Positions 32,878 to 43,028 of a stretch of 64,000 nt of DNA are shown piece by piece. The notes under the pieces were generated by a model that searched no databases, was not told the DNA's origin, and worked only from the letters and a program-made list of their open reading frames with translations. This DNA is from Calophaca sinica (Eukaryota; Streptophyta; Magnoliopsida; Fabales; Fabaceae). A program made the translations under genes and the position numbers. The DNA lies in assembly GCA_037113605.1 (NCBI GenBank), contig CM073733.1, forward strand, positions 49,105,606 through 49,169,605, in the 5' to 3' direction. Position 1 is the first letter of the stretch, and each line of letters begins with the position of its first letter.

Positions 32878-34434
32878 TTGAAGAAGCATAAGAAAGCTAT
32901 AGGGTGGCAAATGGCTGACATAAAGGGCATAAGTCCTACTCTTTGTGTGCACATAATTTTCCTTGAGGAAAATTCCAAAAACAATATTGAAGCTCAAAGG
33001 AGGTTTAACCCTATGATGAAGGAGGTAGTGAAGAAAGAGATCATCAAATGGTTCGATGCAGGAATTATTTATCCAATCTCAGATAGTTCTTGGGTCAGCC
33101 TTGTTCAATGTGTTCCAAAGAAGGGAGGAGTCACTGTAGTTGCCAACGAGAAAAATGAATTGATTCCAACTAGGATAGTTACTGGTTGGAGAATTTGTAT
33201 GGACTATAGGAAGCTGAACAAAGCAACAAGGAAGGACCACTTCCCTTTGCCATTTATAGACCAAATGCTGGACAGGCTTGCAGGCCAACATTTTTACTGT
33301 TTTCTTGATGGTTATTCTGGTTACAACAAGACTGCCATTGCACTAGAAGATCAAGAGAAGACAACCTTCACCTGCCCCTATGGCACCTTTGCCTTTAGGA
33401 GGATGCTGTTTGGCCTCTGCAATGCACCTGCTACCTTTCAGAGGTGTATGATGGCCACTTTCTTTGATTTCATTGAGCATACAATGGAGATATTCATGGA
33501 TGATTTTAATGTGTTTGGAGAGACTTTCCAAGCCTGCCTGATCCATTTAGAACAAGTTTTAGACAGATGTGAAGAAATAAATCTGGTGCTGAATTGGGAG
33601 AAGCGTCATTTCATGGTGCAAGAAGGCATTGTTCTTGGACATAAAATCTCCAAGAAAGGCGTTGAGGTAGATAAAGCAAAGATTGAAGTGATAGAGAAGC
33701 TGCCACCTCCCACTATTGTCAAGGGAATCATAAGTTTCCTTGGCCATGCAGGGTTCTACAGAAGATTTATCAAGGATTTCTCCAAAATATCCAAGCCTTT
33801 TTGCCAATTACTGCAGCATGATACTGCATTTGAGTTTGATGATCAGTGCGTTCAAGCTTTTGAGAAACTAAAGACCGCTCTAGTCACTGCACCAGTAATT
33901 GTTGCTCCTAACTGGGAGATACCATTTGAATTAATGTGTGATGCTAGTGACTATGCTATAGGAGCAGTACTTGGTCAGAGACATGACAAGGTTTTCCACT
34001 CAATTTACAATGCGAGCAAGACTCTTGTTGATGCTCAATTGAATTACACCACTATTGAGAAAGAATTGCTGGCAGTAGTGTTTGCTTTTGACAAGTTTAG
34101 ATCATATTTGGTGGGCACCAAAGTGATAGTTTACACTGATCATTCAGTAATCAAGTACTTAATTGCTAAGAAGGATGCAAAGCCAAGGTTGAATAGATGG
34201 GTACTCCTGTTGCAAGAATTTGACCTGGAGATAAGGGATAAGAAAGGAGTGGAAAACAAAGTAGCAGATCATTTATCAAGAATTATAGAAGAAGGAATTA
34301 TTGCTGCACAACCAGTAGTGACTGAGACTTTCCATGATGAACAGTTACTTGCAGTCACTGGTGCAAAATCTGATGCTGTGGCACCCTGGTATGCTGACAT
34401 AGTGAGCTTTTTGGCAAGCAAGAAATGCCCTTGA
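32878..34434 (+). pseudogene. Athila reverse transcriptase and RNase H
   Basis: A 518-codon open frame, the longest in the window. N-terminal KKAIGWQMADIKGISPTLC, then KKEIIKWFDAGIIYPISDSS and WVSLVQCVPKKGGVTVV. RT motifs are RICMDYRKLN, FCFLDGYSGYNK-type (here YCFLDGYSGYNK), FGLCNAPATFQRCM and the catalytic IFMDDFNVFG (about 33,490). The connection is GFYRRFIKDFSKISKPFC. RNase H shows ELMCDASDYAIGAVLGQ (about 33,930), TTIEKELLAVVFAFDK and YTDHSVIKYL, then VADHLSRI. The ATG used lies inside the polyprotein and is not a real start. The frame itself looks catalytically complete, but upstream stops cut it off from gag. It ends just past an integrase deletion junction. Confidence 0.93.
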
Positions 34435-35082
34435 AAAACATTCTTGAGATTGAGCTCTTTGATGTTTAGGGCATGGATTTTATGGGACCTTTCCCTCAAT
34501 CCTTAGGAAACCTCTACATTCTGGTGCTGTGGACTATGTATCTAAGGGGATAGAGGCAGTAGCATTACCTACTAATGATGCCAAGTAGTTAGCAAGTTCC
34601 TTCAAAGGAACATTTTCACAAGATTTGGGACTCCAAGGGCAATTATAAGTGATGAAGGTACTCACTTCTGTAACAAGTTGATTGTCAAGCATCAAATTGG
34701 CATTGCTTATCATCCACAAACAAGTGGCCAGGCTGAATTGTCTAATAGGGAGATAAAAAGAATCTTAGAGAAAATGGTGAATCCATCTAGGAAAGATGGT
34801 CTCTTCACCTTGATGACGTTCTTTGGGCCTATAGAACTGCCTACAAGACACCTTTAGGCATGTCTCCCTATAGGCTAGTCTTTGGAAAAGCTTGCCACTT
34901 GCCTATAGAGCTGCAGCATAAGGCTTTTTGGGCTGTGAAAAAGCTAAATTTTGACTTGCAAGCTGCTGGAGCAACTAGAATGTTGCAGCTCAATGAACTT
35001 GAAGAGCATAGGCATTTTACCTATGAGAATGCAGAATTACACAAGGCTAAAACCAAGGACTGGCATGATAAAAAGATGGACG
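34420..35082 (+). pseudogene. Athila integrase lacking the HHCC zinc domain
   Basis: Right after ADIVSFLASKK the sequence jumps to MPLKNILEIELFDV-stop-GMDFMGPFP, skipping the zinc domain of about 100 codons. The catalytic core follows in shifting frames: FGTPRAIISDEGTHFCNKL (second Asp), IAYHPQTSGQAELSNREIKR (with the catalytic Glu) and MVNPSRKDG. From 34,860 a frame reads MSPYRLVFGKACHLPIEL, FWAVKKLNFD and LNELEEHR. Integrase inserts the DNA copy; without the zinc domain and with a Trp codon turned to TAG it cannot. The copia LTR cuts the rest. Confidence 0.88.
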
Positions 35083-36458
35083 TGGCAAAAACAAAAGAAA
35101 GGAGGGGTTTGAATTGGGTTTTAGAAATCATTTCGTAAAAGTTGTGTATTTTTGAAAACCTTTTCAAAACAACTCTTTAAAAAAATAGTAATGAAAACAA
35201 GTAAAGAGAAGAGAAGAGAATGACATAGTGATTTATACTAGTTCACTATCACCTGATAGCTACGTCTAGTCCCTTCACACACTTGAAGGATTTCTCCACT
35301 ATAATCAACCTGATTACACTTGAGAGTATACTACTGCCAAACTGGCTATACTCACAACTTCTTAGAATGACTTAGTACCGTCAAGCCTCTAAGGAATGCA
35401 GCCATTACTGGGCTAAATACAGTGTTCAAAAGTAGTTTGACATAATATCAAATAACTCTCAGCAAAGAGGATATACAATGAAAAACTCAAGCACAAAGAA
35501 TAACTTTCAAACTGAAAGAATAAAATGTTTAAGTGCTTATTCAATGTGATCTCAGAGACTTGGAATGAATCTTGGTTGCTCACTAGGTTTCACTATGTTC
35601 TCAATCGTTAACCTACTTCAGTGAATGAAGTAAGATATATATAGCTAGGGTTGTGAAAAGTGTTGTTGTAACCTAACAGCTCGTTTCACCAATGGACAAA
35701 GCTTCAGATCCCCCTTTTTTGGCTTTTAGCAAGTCACGTCGCTTTCCACTCTGCTCTTGCATACTGACACAACAGACTTTTGCAAGATCTTGTCCCTTAT
35801 GATCTTTTGAAAATAAGACACTTCTTGAGAATGTTTTCTAATGATTATATTTGTTAACATTCCCTTTGGCCTTTTCTTCCTTGTACAATAAAATACTCAT
35901 CAATGAGGTCTCTTTAATACTTGAAGTAGCCTTAAATGAACACTCAGTTTGATTTCCAATCAGGGCATCTGTCAAACAGACAATGCTTGTTACTGAGATA
36001 CTCTGTTCACCAAAGTGAGCTTGAAGTAGAGGCAAGTTCTTCAGTACAGAATTTGTTGGCCTTTCATACAAGAGAGTCATGTAGAAACTGACGAAGGCTT
36101 CCACTGTGTAGTCTAACCATAGTCTGTTTGATCGTTGACCATAATAGAGCATTGACCATAACAGAGCATGGTGTCACCAGAGCATGGTCTACCAGAGCGT
36201 TGACCACCAATAGAGCGTTGACCAAATCAGAGTGAGGTTATAAGACGATGACGTCAGCAACTCTTACCAGACGATTAGTACCAGACTCAAATTCATGAAA
36301 TACACAGCTTTAGCTTTGTCTTTTTGAGATAATTCCTTTTGATGAATAGTGACTTCTGCACACTAACAAACATATCAGATGATAAATTGTTCTATTAACT
36401 ATTTGTTATCATCAAAACAATTAAGGGTCATTGTTTCTGAATTCACTTGAGTCCAACT
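35083..36458 (-). repeat. 3' LTR of SIRE-type copy A
   Basis: On the minus strand it starts AGTTGGACTCAAGTGAATTC (the family start is TGTTGG, so the first base has mutated) after a polypurine tract, and ends CCAATTCAAACCCCTCC ... TTTTTGCCA. The same start is seen in copies B (49,295) and C (63,074). A TATA-like CTATATATATC lies near 35,636-35,646, downstream of repeated ACCAGAGCATGGTCTACC and AGAGCGTTGACC units (36,140-36,235). The exact left end is inferred from the TG/CA rule. Confidence 0.75.
36140..36235. repeat. Iterated AGAGCATGGT/AGAGCGTTGACC motifs in LTR U3
   Basis: Units such as CAGAGCATGGTGTCACC, CAGAGCATGGTCTACC and twice AGAGCGTTGACCA follow each other within 100 bases; similar units recur in LTR copy C at 62,660-62,850. 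Confidence 0.8.
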
Positions 36459-36472
36459 ATCCCCCCCTTTTT
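36459..36472 (-). other. Polypurine tract next to LTR, copy A
   Basis: AAAAAGGGGGGGAT on the minus strand directly before the LTR start; the equivalent in copy B is AAAAAGGGGGAGAT. Confidence 0.85.
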
Positions 36473-36801
36473 GATAATGACAAATACATATATAGTTGAA
36501 CAATTTTCCATTAGAAAAATATTTACTTAAAAGAATTTCAAAGGCTCCTCCTGAATTAAGCACATATAAATATTTTCTAAGTGTGAAGTTACATCAGATG
36601 AATGTATCACATCAGAGCATTTCAAAATAAAGTATCAGAGCTATCATAAACAGAGTTTTGTAACAGAGCATATATGTATTAATACAACATCAGATTATAC
36701 ATTCCAAGATAATGTATCAGAGTAAATAATACAGAATGCAATGCATGATGATACTTGGTTGATACATCAGGCTCATCAATTACTCTATATTTCTATATTT
36801 T

Positions 36802-36815
36802 CTTCTCCCCCTTTT
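36802..36815 (-). other. Second polypurine tract, copy A
   Basis: CAAAAGGGGGAGAA preceded by GTCTGATGA on the minus strand, about 340 bases upstream of the LTR. The same string occurs at the matching place in copies B and C. Confidence 0.7.
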
Positions 36816-37025
36816 GTCATCAGACAAAAAGGTTAAGAATAAATAAAGAACATCATAGTCAAAACAGAGTTTGAGAAAGATAAAGTTAAAGCAGAATAAG
36901 TATCGAGCGATAATGATTTCATTTCTCAGGTAAAAATACCATAGTACAAAATTGTTTTCCAACTAAAAAGATAAAAACAAGTACAAGGCTAAAAACAAAA
37001 GGGTGAACAAAAACCTAAAGGCTAT

Positions 37026-39728
37026 CTAAGGTTTTTTCAATTGATCCACTATAAATTGCAGCATAGAAATGACATCCTCATGTCTTTTGCTCGAAACTTC
37101 CATGAATTCCTTGAAGCTTTTGTTGTCTTCAACAAGTTGGTCCAAGACCTCTTTAGGGACAACAACAGAATGACTGGTGGATACAGAAGCAGACCCAGAA
37201 GCAGAAGGTTGAGTCACCATTGTAGTTGAAGCAGGAGGAGGATTTACTTGTTCTGGTGCAGGTGGAGGAATAGGGGCAAGTGGGGGTATGGGAGCAGGTT
37301 CTGGTTCCCAAATAGTAGGGGTTACAACCCTTTGAGGTACCCTCCAAGCAGAAGCTGTTAGGAGTCTTCTGTTTCTCTCAAGTTAATCCCTTTTGTGTTT
37401 CTCAAACCAAAAGTTCACAAAGTACCAATTATCCATGAAGTCTTCCAGAACCAAAGCAGATCCAACACCATCCATTCTGTCTTCTTTAATGTATTTCTCT
37501 ATATTTAGCTCAAACGTCCTCTTAGCCTTAAACATCTTATATCTAGCAAAGAGGCATGGCTTAGGAGGCACAACTGCTGCCCTCACGATGGTTGGGAGAA
37601 GGTTCACAACCAATTTGAACAACTGGAGCAGAAAGTGCAGGAAGATACAGGGTTGGCGGATCAATGATGGTTACATCATCATCTTCCAGTTCAAGTGCTT
37701 GAACTACTTCAGCAGCAATTACAGCAACAATGATCAGGTCATCATCTACAATTGGTTCTGTAGTAGAGTCATGCTCAAGCAGAAATGGTGAATGAGGTGG
37801 AGAAGGGATTTGTGGTGGTGAAGATAGTAGTATAGAAAAGGGCTGCAAGGTAGTGAGGGGTTAAACATCACAAATCATATTAGAGCCAAGTGTAGGGGAT
37901 TGTGGTTCCTGGATAATAGGCTCAGGTTCTATTTCAGGATGTGATGGTAGGTTTAGGTCAGGTTGAACTAATGGAGGTAATTTAGGACTAGGTGAAGAGT
38001 GGTAGGTTTAAGTTGGGGTGAGGGGTTTTAGTGGGTTCTGGTCGTGGCGGTGTTGTGGTAGTTGTTTGTGGTTGAGGTGAAGGAATTGGTGTGGGTTGTG
38101 GTGAAGATATAGGTGCAGTAGTGGTTATTGTTGGGTGGGCAATAGAGAGGGGCTCAATGTAAGGAATTGAGACTTTGGGTATAGGTCTCTATCTCTGTCT
38201 CAATGGGACATGATCTTTTTCATCATCATCATATGAAGAGGAGTCAGAGGGTAATGGAGGCAAAGGCTTTTTAGGAGGTGAAGGTTTAGAAGGTTTGGGA
38301 GAAGGAACAAATTTAGAAGTTTGTGGAGGAGGAATAGGTTTTGATGGTTGGAGGGGAGGAATAGGGTTTGAAGGTAAAGGTTGAGATTGTGGGGGTTGGT
38401 TTGTAGAAGCACCTGTAGCAGCAGTGCTAGTACCATAAACAGAATCATACAAGTTAACAACTTAATCAAGTACCTTGGGTTTTCTTAGCAGCAGGGAGAT
38501 CAGACAACTTGGTTAATCTCTTCAACTTTGTACCAGTTGGAGTAGCAGCAGTGGTACTGGAGGCAATAGTAGATGGATCAATTGAGGGAGCAGCAACGGA
38601 TGGTGCCTGTTGAAAAGAAGGAGCAAAGGTTTCTCTTTGAAAAAGACCTTGTGTTTTATGATCCTCATAGTACTTGCGGGCTTCCTCTTGAGATTTAGCA
38701 ATCATCTCAGCAATAACTTCCTTCTTATCTTCTTGCTCCTCTGTCAGCAATAAGAGCATGAAAGCAGGTCTTACTGGTGGTACTATGTGAGTAGGTTCAG
38801 AGGCAATATGAATGCCAGTACTCCTAGTTATTCTTCTTATAGGCTGAGCCGATGCATCATGAGTCATTTTCCTCTTTCCTTTCCTGGTGGTTTTCACAGT
38901 AGCTTCCTCTTCCTTCTGGATTTCAGCAATTATCTCTGAAGATAAAACTCTCATTTTCTTCAAGTTATCACTATTGAAGTTTGGGGCACTCATAGTTTTG
39001 AAGTGCAACTCGAGCTTCTTCAATATTCAATCCTTGAAGATGCCTAATCAGGCCTTGATTATCCAAAATCGCAGAGATCACCCTCCCATAGGGTATATTC
39101 AAGTTCTTCCCTTTCCTGGAGAAGATAACGTTTCTGCGTAGCTGGTAAAAAATGAGACTTGGCATATTGATTTTGGATTTAATCTCGTAATGCCACATGA
39201 GAAACTTATGGTCAGTGCTTACTGTGTCAACAGACCCAGATTTGGGAACAATGCAGTTCTTGATTATCTTGAACAGTACCCTGAACTTGTTCGTCATATT
39301 ACAACATTCAAATCTTCCAGGTTCTCATAGATTGAGGAGTTGATGGTATCCCAGCCACCATACTCGCTTTCCCAGTTGCTTGTAATGACTCTTCCAGAAT
39401 TAGGGCATTTGATTGCATCAGCAATCAATTCCTGAGTAACCACTATGTGTCTCCTTTGCACATAGCTGTAAATGGAGTTGTCTTTACATCTAGCAAACAT
39501 CCAGAATTCCTTCACAAATTCTTGATGGATGAGGCAGTTTTCCATGCAGAAGAAATCCATGATCCCCATATCAACAAAATTAGTTCTGAAGGCGTACCCA
39601 TTATCAGCTAAGTCCTTGAAATCAACTTGATGTTCACGCATCACTTTGAGTTGGGGTTGTTCTGCGTTCACCAAAGTAGGTCGAGGTTCCTCCTCAGGAC
39701 CATACACAACTTGTTGTGGAGTGGCCAT
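37026..39728 (-). pseudogene. Env-like / plant transposon-protein ORF of SIRE-type copy A, broken
   Basis: The ORF starts at ATG 39,728 (MATPQQVVYG). The N-terminal 144 codons include KDLADNGYAFRTNFVDMGIM, FVKEFWMFARCKDNSIYSYV and HIVVTQELIADAIKCP, matching the putative plant transposon-protein domain pattern often found in legume repeats. After a break it resumes at 39,297 (NKFRVLFKIIKNCIVPKSGS, LMWHYEIKSKINMPSLIFYQ). A third part (39,023-38,466) has basic RKGKRKMTHDASAQPIRR and IIAEIQKEEEATV, followed by a Pro-rich region (38,452-38,189) and an Asp-rich stretch. The last part (37,664-37,026) has YKMFKAKRTFELNIEKYI and ends with a coiled-coil-like VVVPKEVLDQLVEDNKSFKE. No signal peptide or transmembrane segment is evident, so an envelope role is unproven; env-like refers to position. 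A CT-rich leader precedes the ATG. Confidence 0.72.
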
Positions 39729-39843
39729 TGCAGAGAAACAGAGAGATACAGAGAGCAGGTAGCGAGAGAGAGGTTTAGGGTTTCAAGAGTGTGGCTTCTC
39801 AGAGAGAGATAGTGTGAGTAGTGGGTGAAGTGAGTGGGGTGAG

Positions 39844-41064
39844 TGATCAATGCATTTTAATGCATCTTTTATAGTATTGCACTTAGTGTTCTTAAATGTT
39901 TATTTTGCCCAACAATTACTTTTTAGCATGGTTTTATATCTTTGGGTCATGATTGGGCTTTAGTGGAATTATTTGCTAATTTTCGGATTTTGTTATATCC
40001 TGACCCATGTGCTTCTGCAGGCCATAACTTGGGCTATACTTGTCCGATTTCAGTGTTATTTGTGGCGTTGGAAAGCTAAGAAGCAGAGCTACAATTCTTA
40101 TGTTGGGACCGAAGCCTAGTTCTGCCGTTTTGAAGGCCTAAATTCCACTTTACTGAAGCTGACGAGCTGCACTACGAGTTTTGGGCCTATTTTTAGTTTG
40201 TTATCGGGCTTTTATCTTATAACCCGTTTAGGGAATTAGGTTTTCATTAAGCTGAGATTATTAGATAGAGGATCAGCCGTTTTCTTTCATTATCTTACGT
40301 TTTATTATTCACTTGCGTACCCTAGCCTCCATGGAAGCCTAAGTTCCTAAGTTGATTCATCGGTGAAAGGTTGTCGTTACAGATTTTGAGGTTTAATGCT
40401 TAATGTTTAATACAATTTCGTTTTAATTTCTTCAATTCCATCTCTATCAATTTCGAATTTGGTTTAAATGTTTGTAATCTATCCAGTTCGTTTTCTGCTT
40501 AGTTAATTGTTCTGTCTTCATTGCAAAAACGTGATTCAGTTGTGTATGAACGCTTGATTGTATGCATCTGTTTCGTAACTGTTAATATTTCTAATTGCTT
40601 GACTGCTTAAGATTAATTGATTCGAGTAGAAATTGATAGAGGGTTGATTAGAATTCTGTTATGATATTGGTTGCGTTTTAACGGCGCTTGTCCGTTCCCG
40701 TGACCGATTGAACCCGCTGTTTCGGCGCTTGCTCGGAACGGTGTGAATTTGTATAAACTGATTAACGCTTGTTTAGTTAGTTTATGTCAACTGTGAATTC
40801 GGAATTAATTGAATTGTTGTTATTTAGAACCTGTGATAAATCCAAGACGTGCACCCGGAAACCGGTGAATCAATTGTCTCTATAATCTGATAATTCTCTC
40901 AATGTAAACTGCTTTCAAAACCCCCTTTTTCGTTATTGTCAATTTTCTTATTTCCTGAATTTGGTAATTTTGGTGTTAGAGGTCTTCGTGAGACGACCAA
41001 GGTCTCTTGCCTTGTTACTATATTTACTGTTTAATTATTTTGACCCGCGTACGACCGCTGATCA
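39844..41064 (+). mobile_element. Solo LTR with perfect TSD GTGAG inside SIRE-type copy A
   Basis: It begins TGATCAATGCATTTTAATGC and ends ACGACCGCTGATCA; the terminal six bases TGATCA are the same palindrome at both ends. Identical 5-bp repeats GTGAG flank it (39,839-39,843 and 41,065-41,069). The 3' end has the TTCGTGAGACGACCAAGG and ATTTTGACCCGCGTACGACC blocks seen in Athila/Tat-type LTRs. The interior is non-coding, with GGCGCTTG repeats near 40,684 and 40,725. It is inserted in the 5' leader of the env-like ORF, opposite in orientation. Confidence 0.9.
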
Positions 41065-41069
41065 GTGAG

Positions 41070-41584
41070 TGGGAAATAAACGTGTTGAAGAAGGCAAACC
41101 GCCTTGTTCAGTTTTCAAAATAATGAATTAAAAAATTTTTTGTTTTATAAATGAAACGTGTCAAGTAAAGCAATAAAGAGGCGTAGTAAAACTATCATCG
41201 GGCAGTAAAAACAATAATGACTCAGTGAGAGTAAATCTCAGCCACTAATGCATCAACCAGTCTCAGAGAGACACGTGTATACAAAGATTCCCAGAGGGAC
41301 TTTGTAACAGACTCACATGAATATGAACAGTTAACAACAATAGATGATGCAAATAATAATAAATAATTAAATAATGAATAATGAATTTATATAAAACAGA
41401 GGCATATTAGAAAAATAGACGCTACAACTAAAACAGAGGCACGTGTCAAAAACAGACGCACACATAAAAACAGAGGCATATATGCAATCAGAGGCACACT
41501 TAAAAATAGAGGAATATATGCAATCAGACGCAGGCATTTCAGAGGCACAAAAATCAGAGGCACATATATATTCAAATTAAACAC
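41070..41584 (-). other. Post-pol spacer of SIRE-type copy A
   Basis: Non-coding, with about nine copies of an AGAGGCA(C/T)A or AGACGCA phrase between 41,398 and 41,570. A diverged homologue is present at 50,507-50,919 next to the same pol C-terminus. Confidence 0.65.
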
Positions 41585-42941
41585 TTATTCCTTCATAAGA
41601 TGAAAATTCAAGTTCTTTCTTATAAAGTTGAATCTATCTTCAGCAAGGGGTTTTGTAAAGATATCTGCCCATTGATGGTCAGTATCAATAAATTTAATTT
41701 CAAGTATCCCTTTCTGAACATAGTCTCTAATGAAGTGATGTTTAATTTCAATATGTTTAGCATGTAAATGCAAAATAGGATTTTTAGTCAAACATATTGC
41801 AGAGGTATTATCACAGTATATAGGACTGTTACTCTCTTTAATCTGATAGTCCTCAAGCTGATACTTCATCCATAGAAGTTGTGAGCTACTACTTGCAGCA
41901 GATATGTACTCAGCTTCTGCTGTTGATAGTGCAATTGTGCTTTGTCTTTTGCAGGACCACGAGATAAGGTTTGCTCCAAGAAATTGGCAGCCACCACTTG
42001 TGCTCTTTCTTTCAATTCTATCTCCCGCAAAGTCAGCATCACAGAAAACTACTAACTTGTAATTTTCTGAATTCTTATAAAGTAAACGAAGGTTAGTAGT
42101 TTCTTTGAGATACCTAAAGATTCTCTTGAAAGCAGTTAAGTGAGATTCTCTAGGAACAGATTGAAATCTTGGACATAAGCACACACTAAACATAATATCA
42201 GGCCTTGAGGCAGTAAGATAAAGGAGTGAACCAATCATACCTCTATATACCTTTTGGTCTATCTTTTTACTAAATTCATCTTTGCCGAAAGCACATGTTG
42301 GATGCATTGGTGTGCTCATTGGTTTGGTTTCTTCAAGCTTGAACTTCTTTAAGAGTTCTTTTACATATTTAGTTTGATGGATATAGGTTCCATGTTGGCA
42401 TTGCTTGATTTGAATACTAATGAAGAATTTTAATTCTCCCATCATACTCATTTCAAACTCATTCTGCATAAGCTTAGAGAATTCCTCACAAAGAGATTCA
42501 TTAGTAGCTCCAAAGATAATATCATCAACATATATTTGAACTATAATAAAATGTTTTTTAGATGATTTTCTAAAGAGTGTGGTGTCCACCCGTCCTCTTT
42601 CAAAACCATTTGACATTAAAAAGGAGCTCAGTCTGTCATACCAAGCTCTTGGGGCTTGCTTAAGACCATAGAGAGCCTTTTTTAAGTTTGAATACATGCT
42701 CTGGATAAGCAATATCTTCAAATCCAGGTGGTTATTTTACAAACACTTTCTCACTTATAAAACCATTTAAAAATGCACTCTTTACATCCATTTGATATAA
42801 AGTAATGCCATGATGTGCAGCAAATGATAATAAAATTCTAATTGCTTCAAGTCTAGCTACAAGAGCAAAGGTTTCACTATAATCTATACCTTCCTCTTGT
42901 GAATACCCTTGAGCAACAAGTCTAGCTTTGTTTCTTACCAC
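41585..42941 (-). pseudogene. Copia reverse transcriptase and RNase H, copy A
   Basis: The first part (42,941-42,732) reads VRNKARLVAQGYSQEEGIDY, ETFALVARLEAIRILLSFAA and YQMDVKSAFLNG, ending at a TAA after EKVFVK. The second part (from about 42,720) continues with LKKALYGLKQAPRAWYDRLS, then the catalytic IYVDDIIFGAT, MMGELKFFISIQIKQ and GMIGSLLYLTASRPDIMF. RNase H shows FCDADFAGDRIERKSTSGGC, ALSTAEAEYISAASSSSQLL, CDNTSAICLTKNPILH and HIEIKHHFIRDYV, ending HQWADIFTKPLAE. Copia order places RT-RNase H after integrase, as here. Frame breaks disable it, but the RT and RNase H motifs are intact. Confidence 0.94.
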
Positions 42942-43028
42942 TTTGCCATCTTCATCAAGTTTGTTTCTGAAAACCCCTTGGTTCCAATGGCTTGCTTATC
43001 CTCTGGTGGAGGCACAGGCTTCCAAATA

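Larger units (their letters stand above)
28435..35082 (+). mobile_element. Athila-type Ty3 element, plus strand, 3' part lost
   Basis: LTR (28,435-30,029), Athila-type primer site, gag, protease, RT-RNase H and a shortened integrase follow in canonical order. It lies inside the minus-strand Athila gag and is itself cut at about 35,083 by a SIRE-type copia LTR. No env-like ORF or 3' LTR of this copy is visible in the window. Confidence 0.87.

Noticed and set aside
39845..39880. TATA-like sequence upstream of the env-like ORF
   Set aside because: At first it looked like a promoter for the env-like ORF, but it belongs to the solo LTR at 39,844-41,064, which inserted later in the opposite orientation.
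41398..41570. Regularly spaced AGAGGCA phrases considered as a CRISPR-like array
   Set aside because: Units are too short and irregular, the genome is eukaryotic, and the phrases belong to the copia post-pol spacer.
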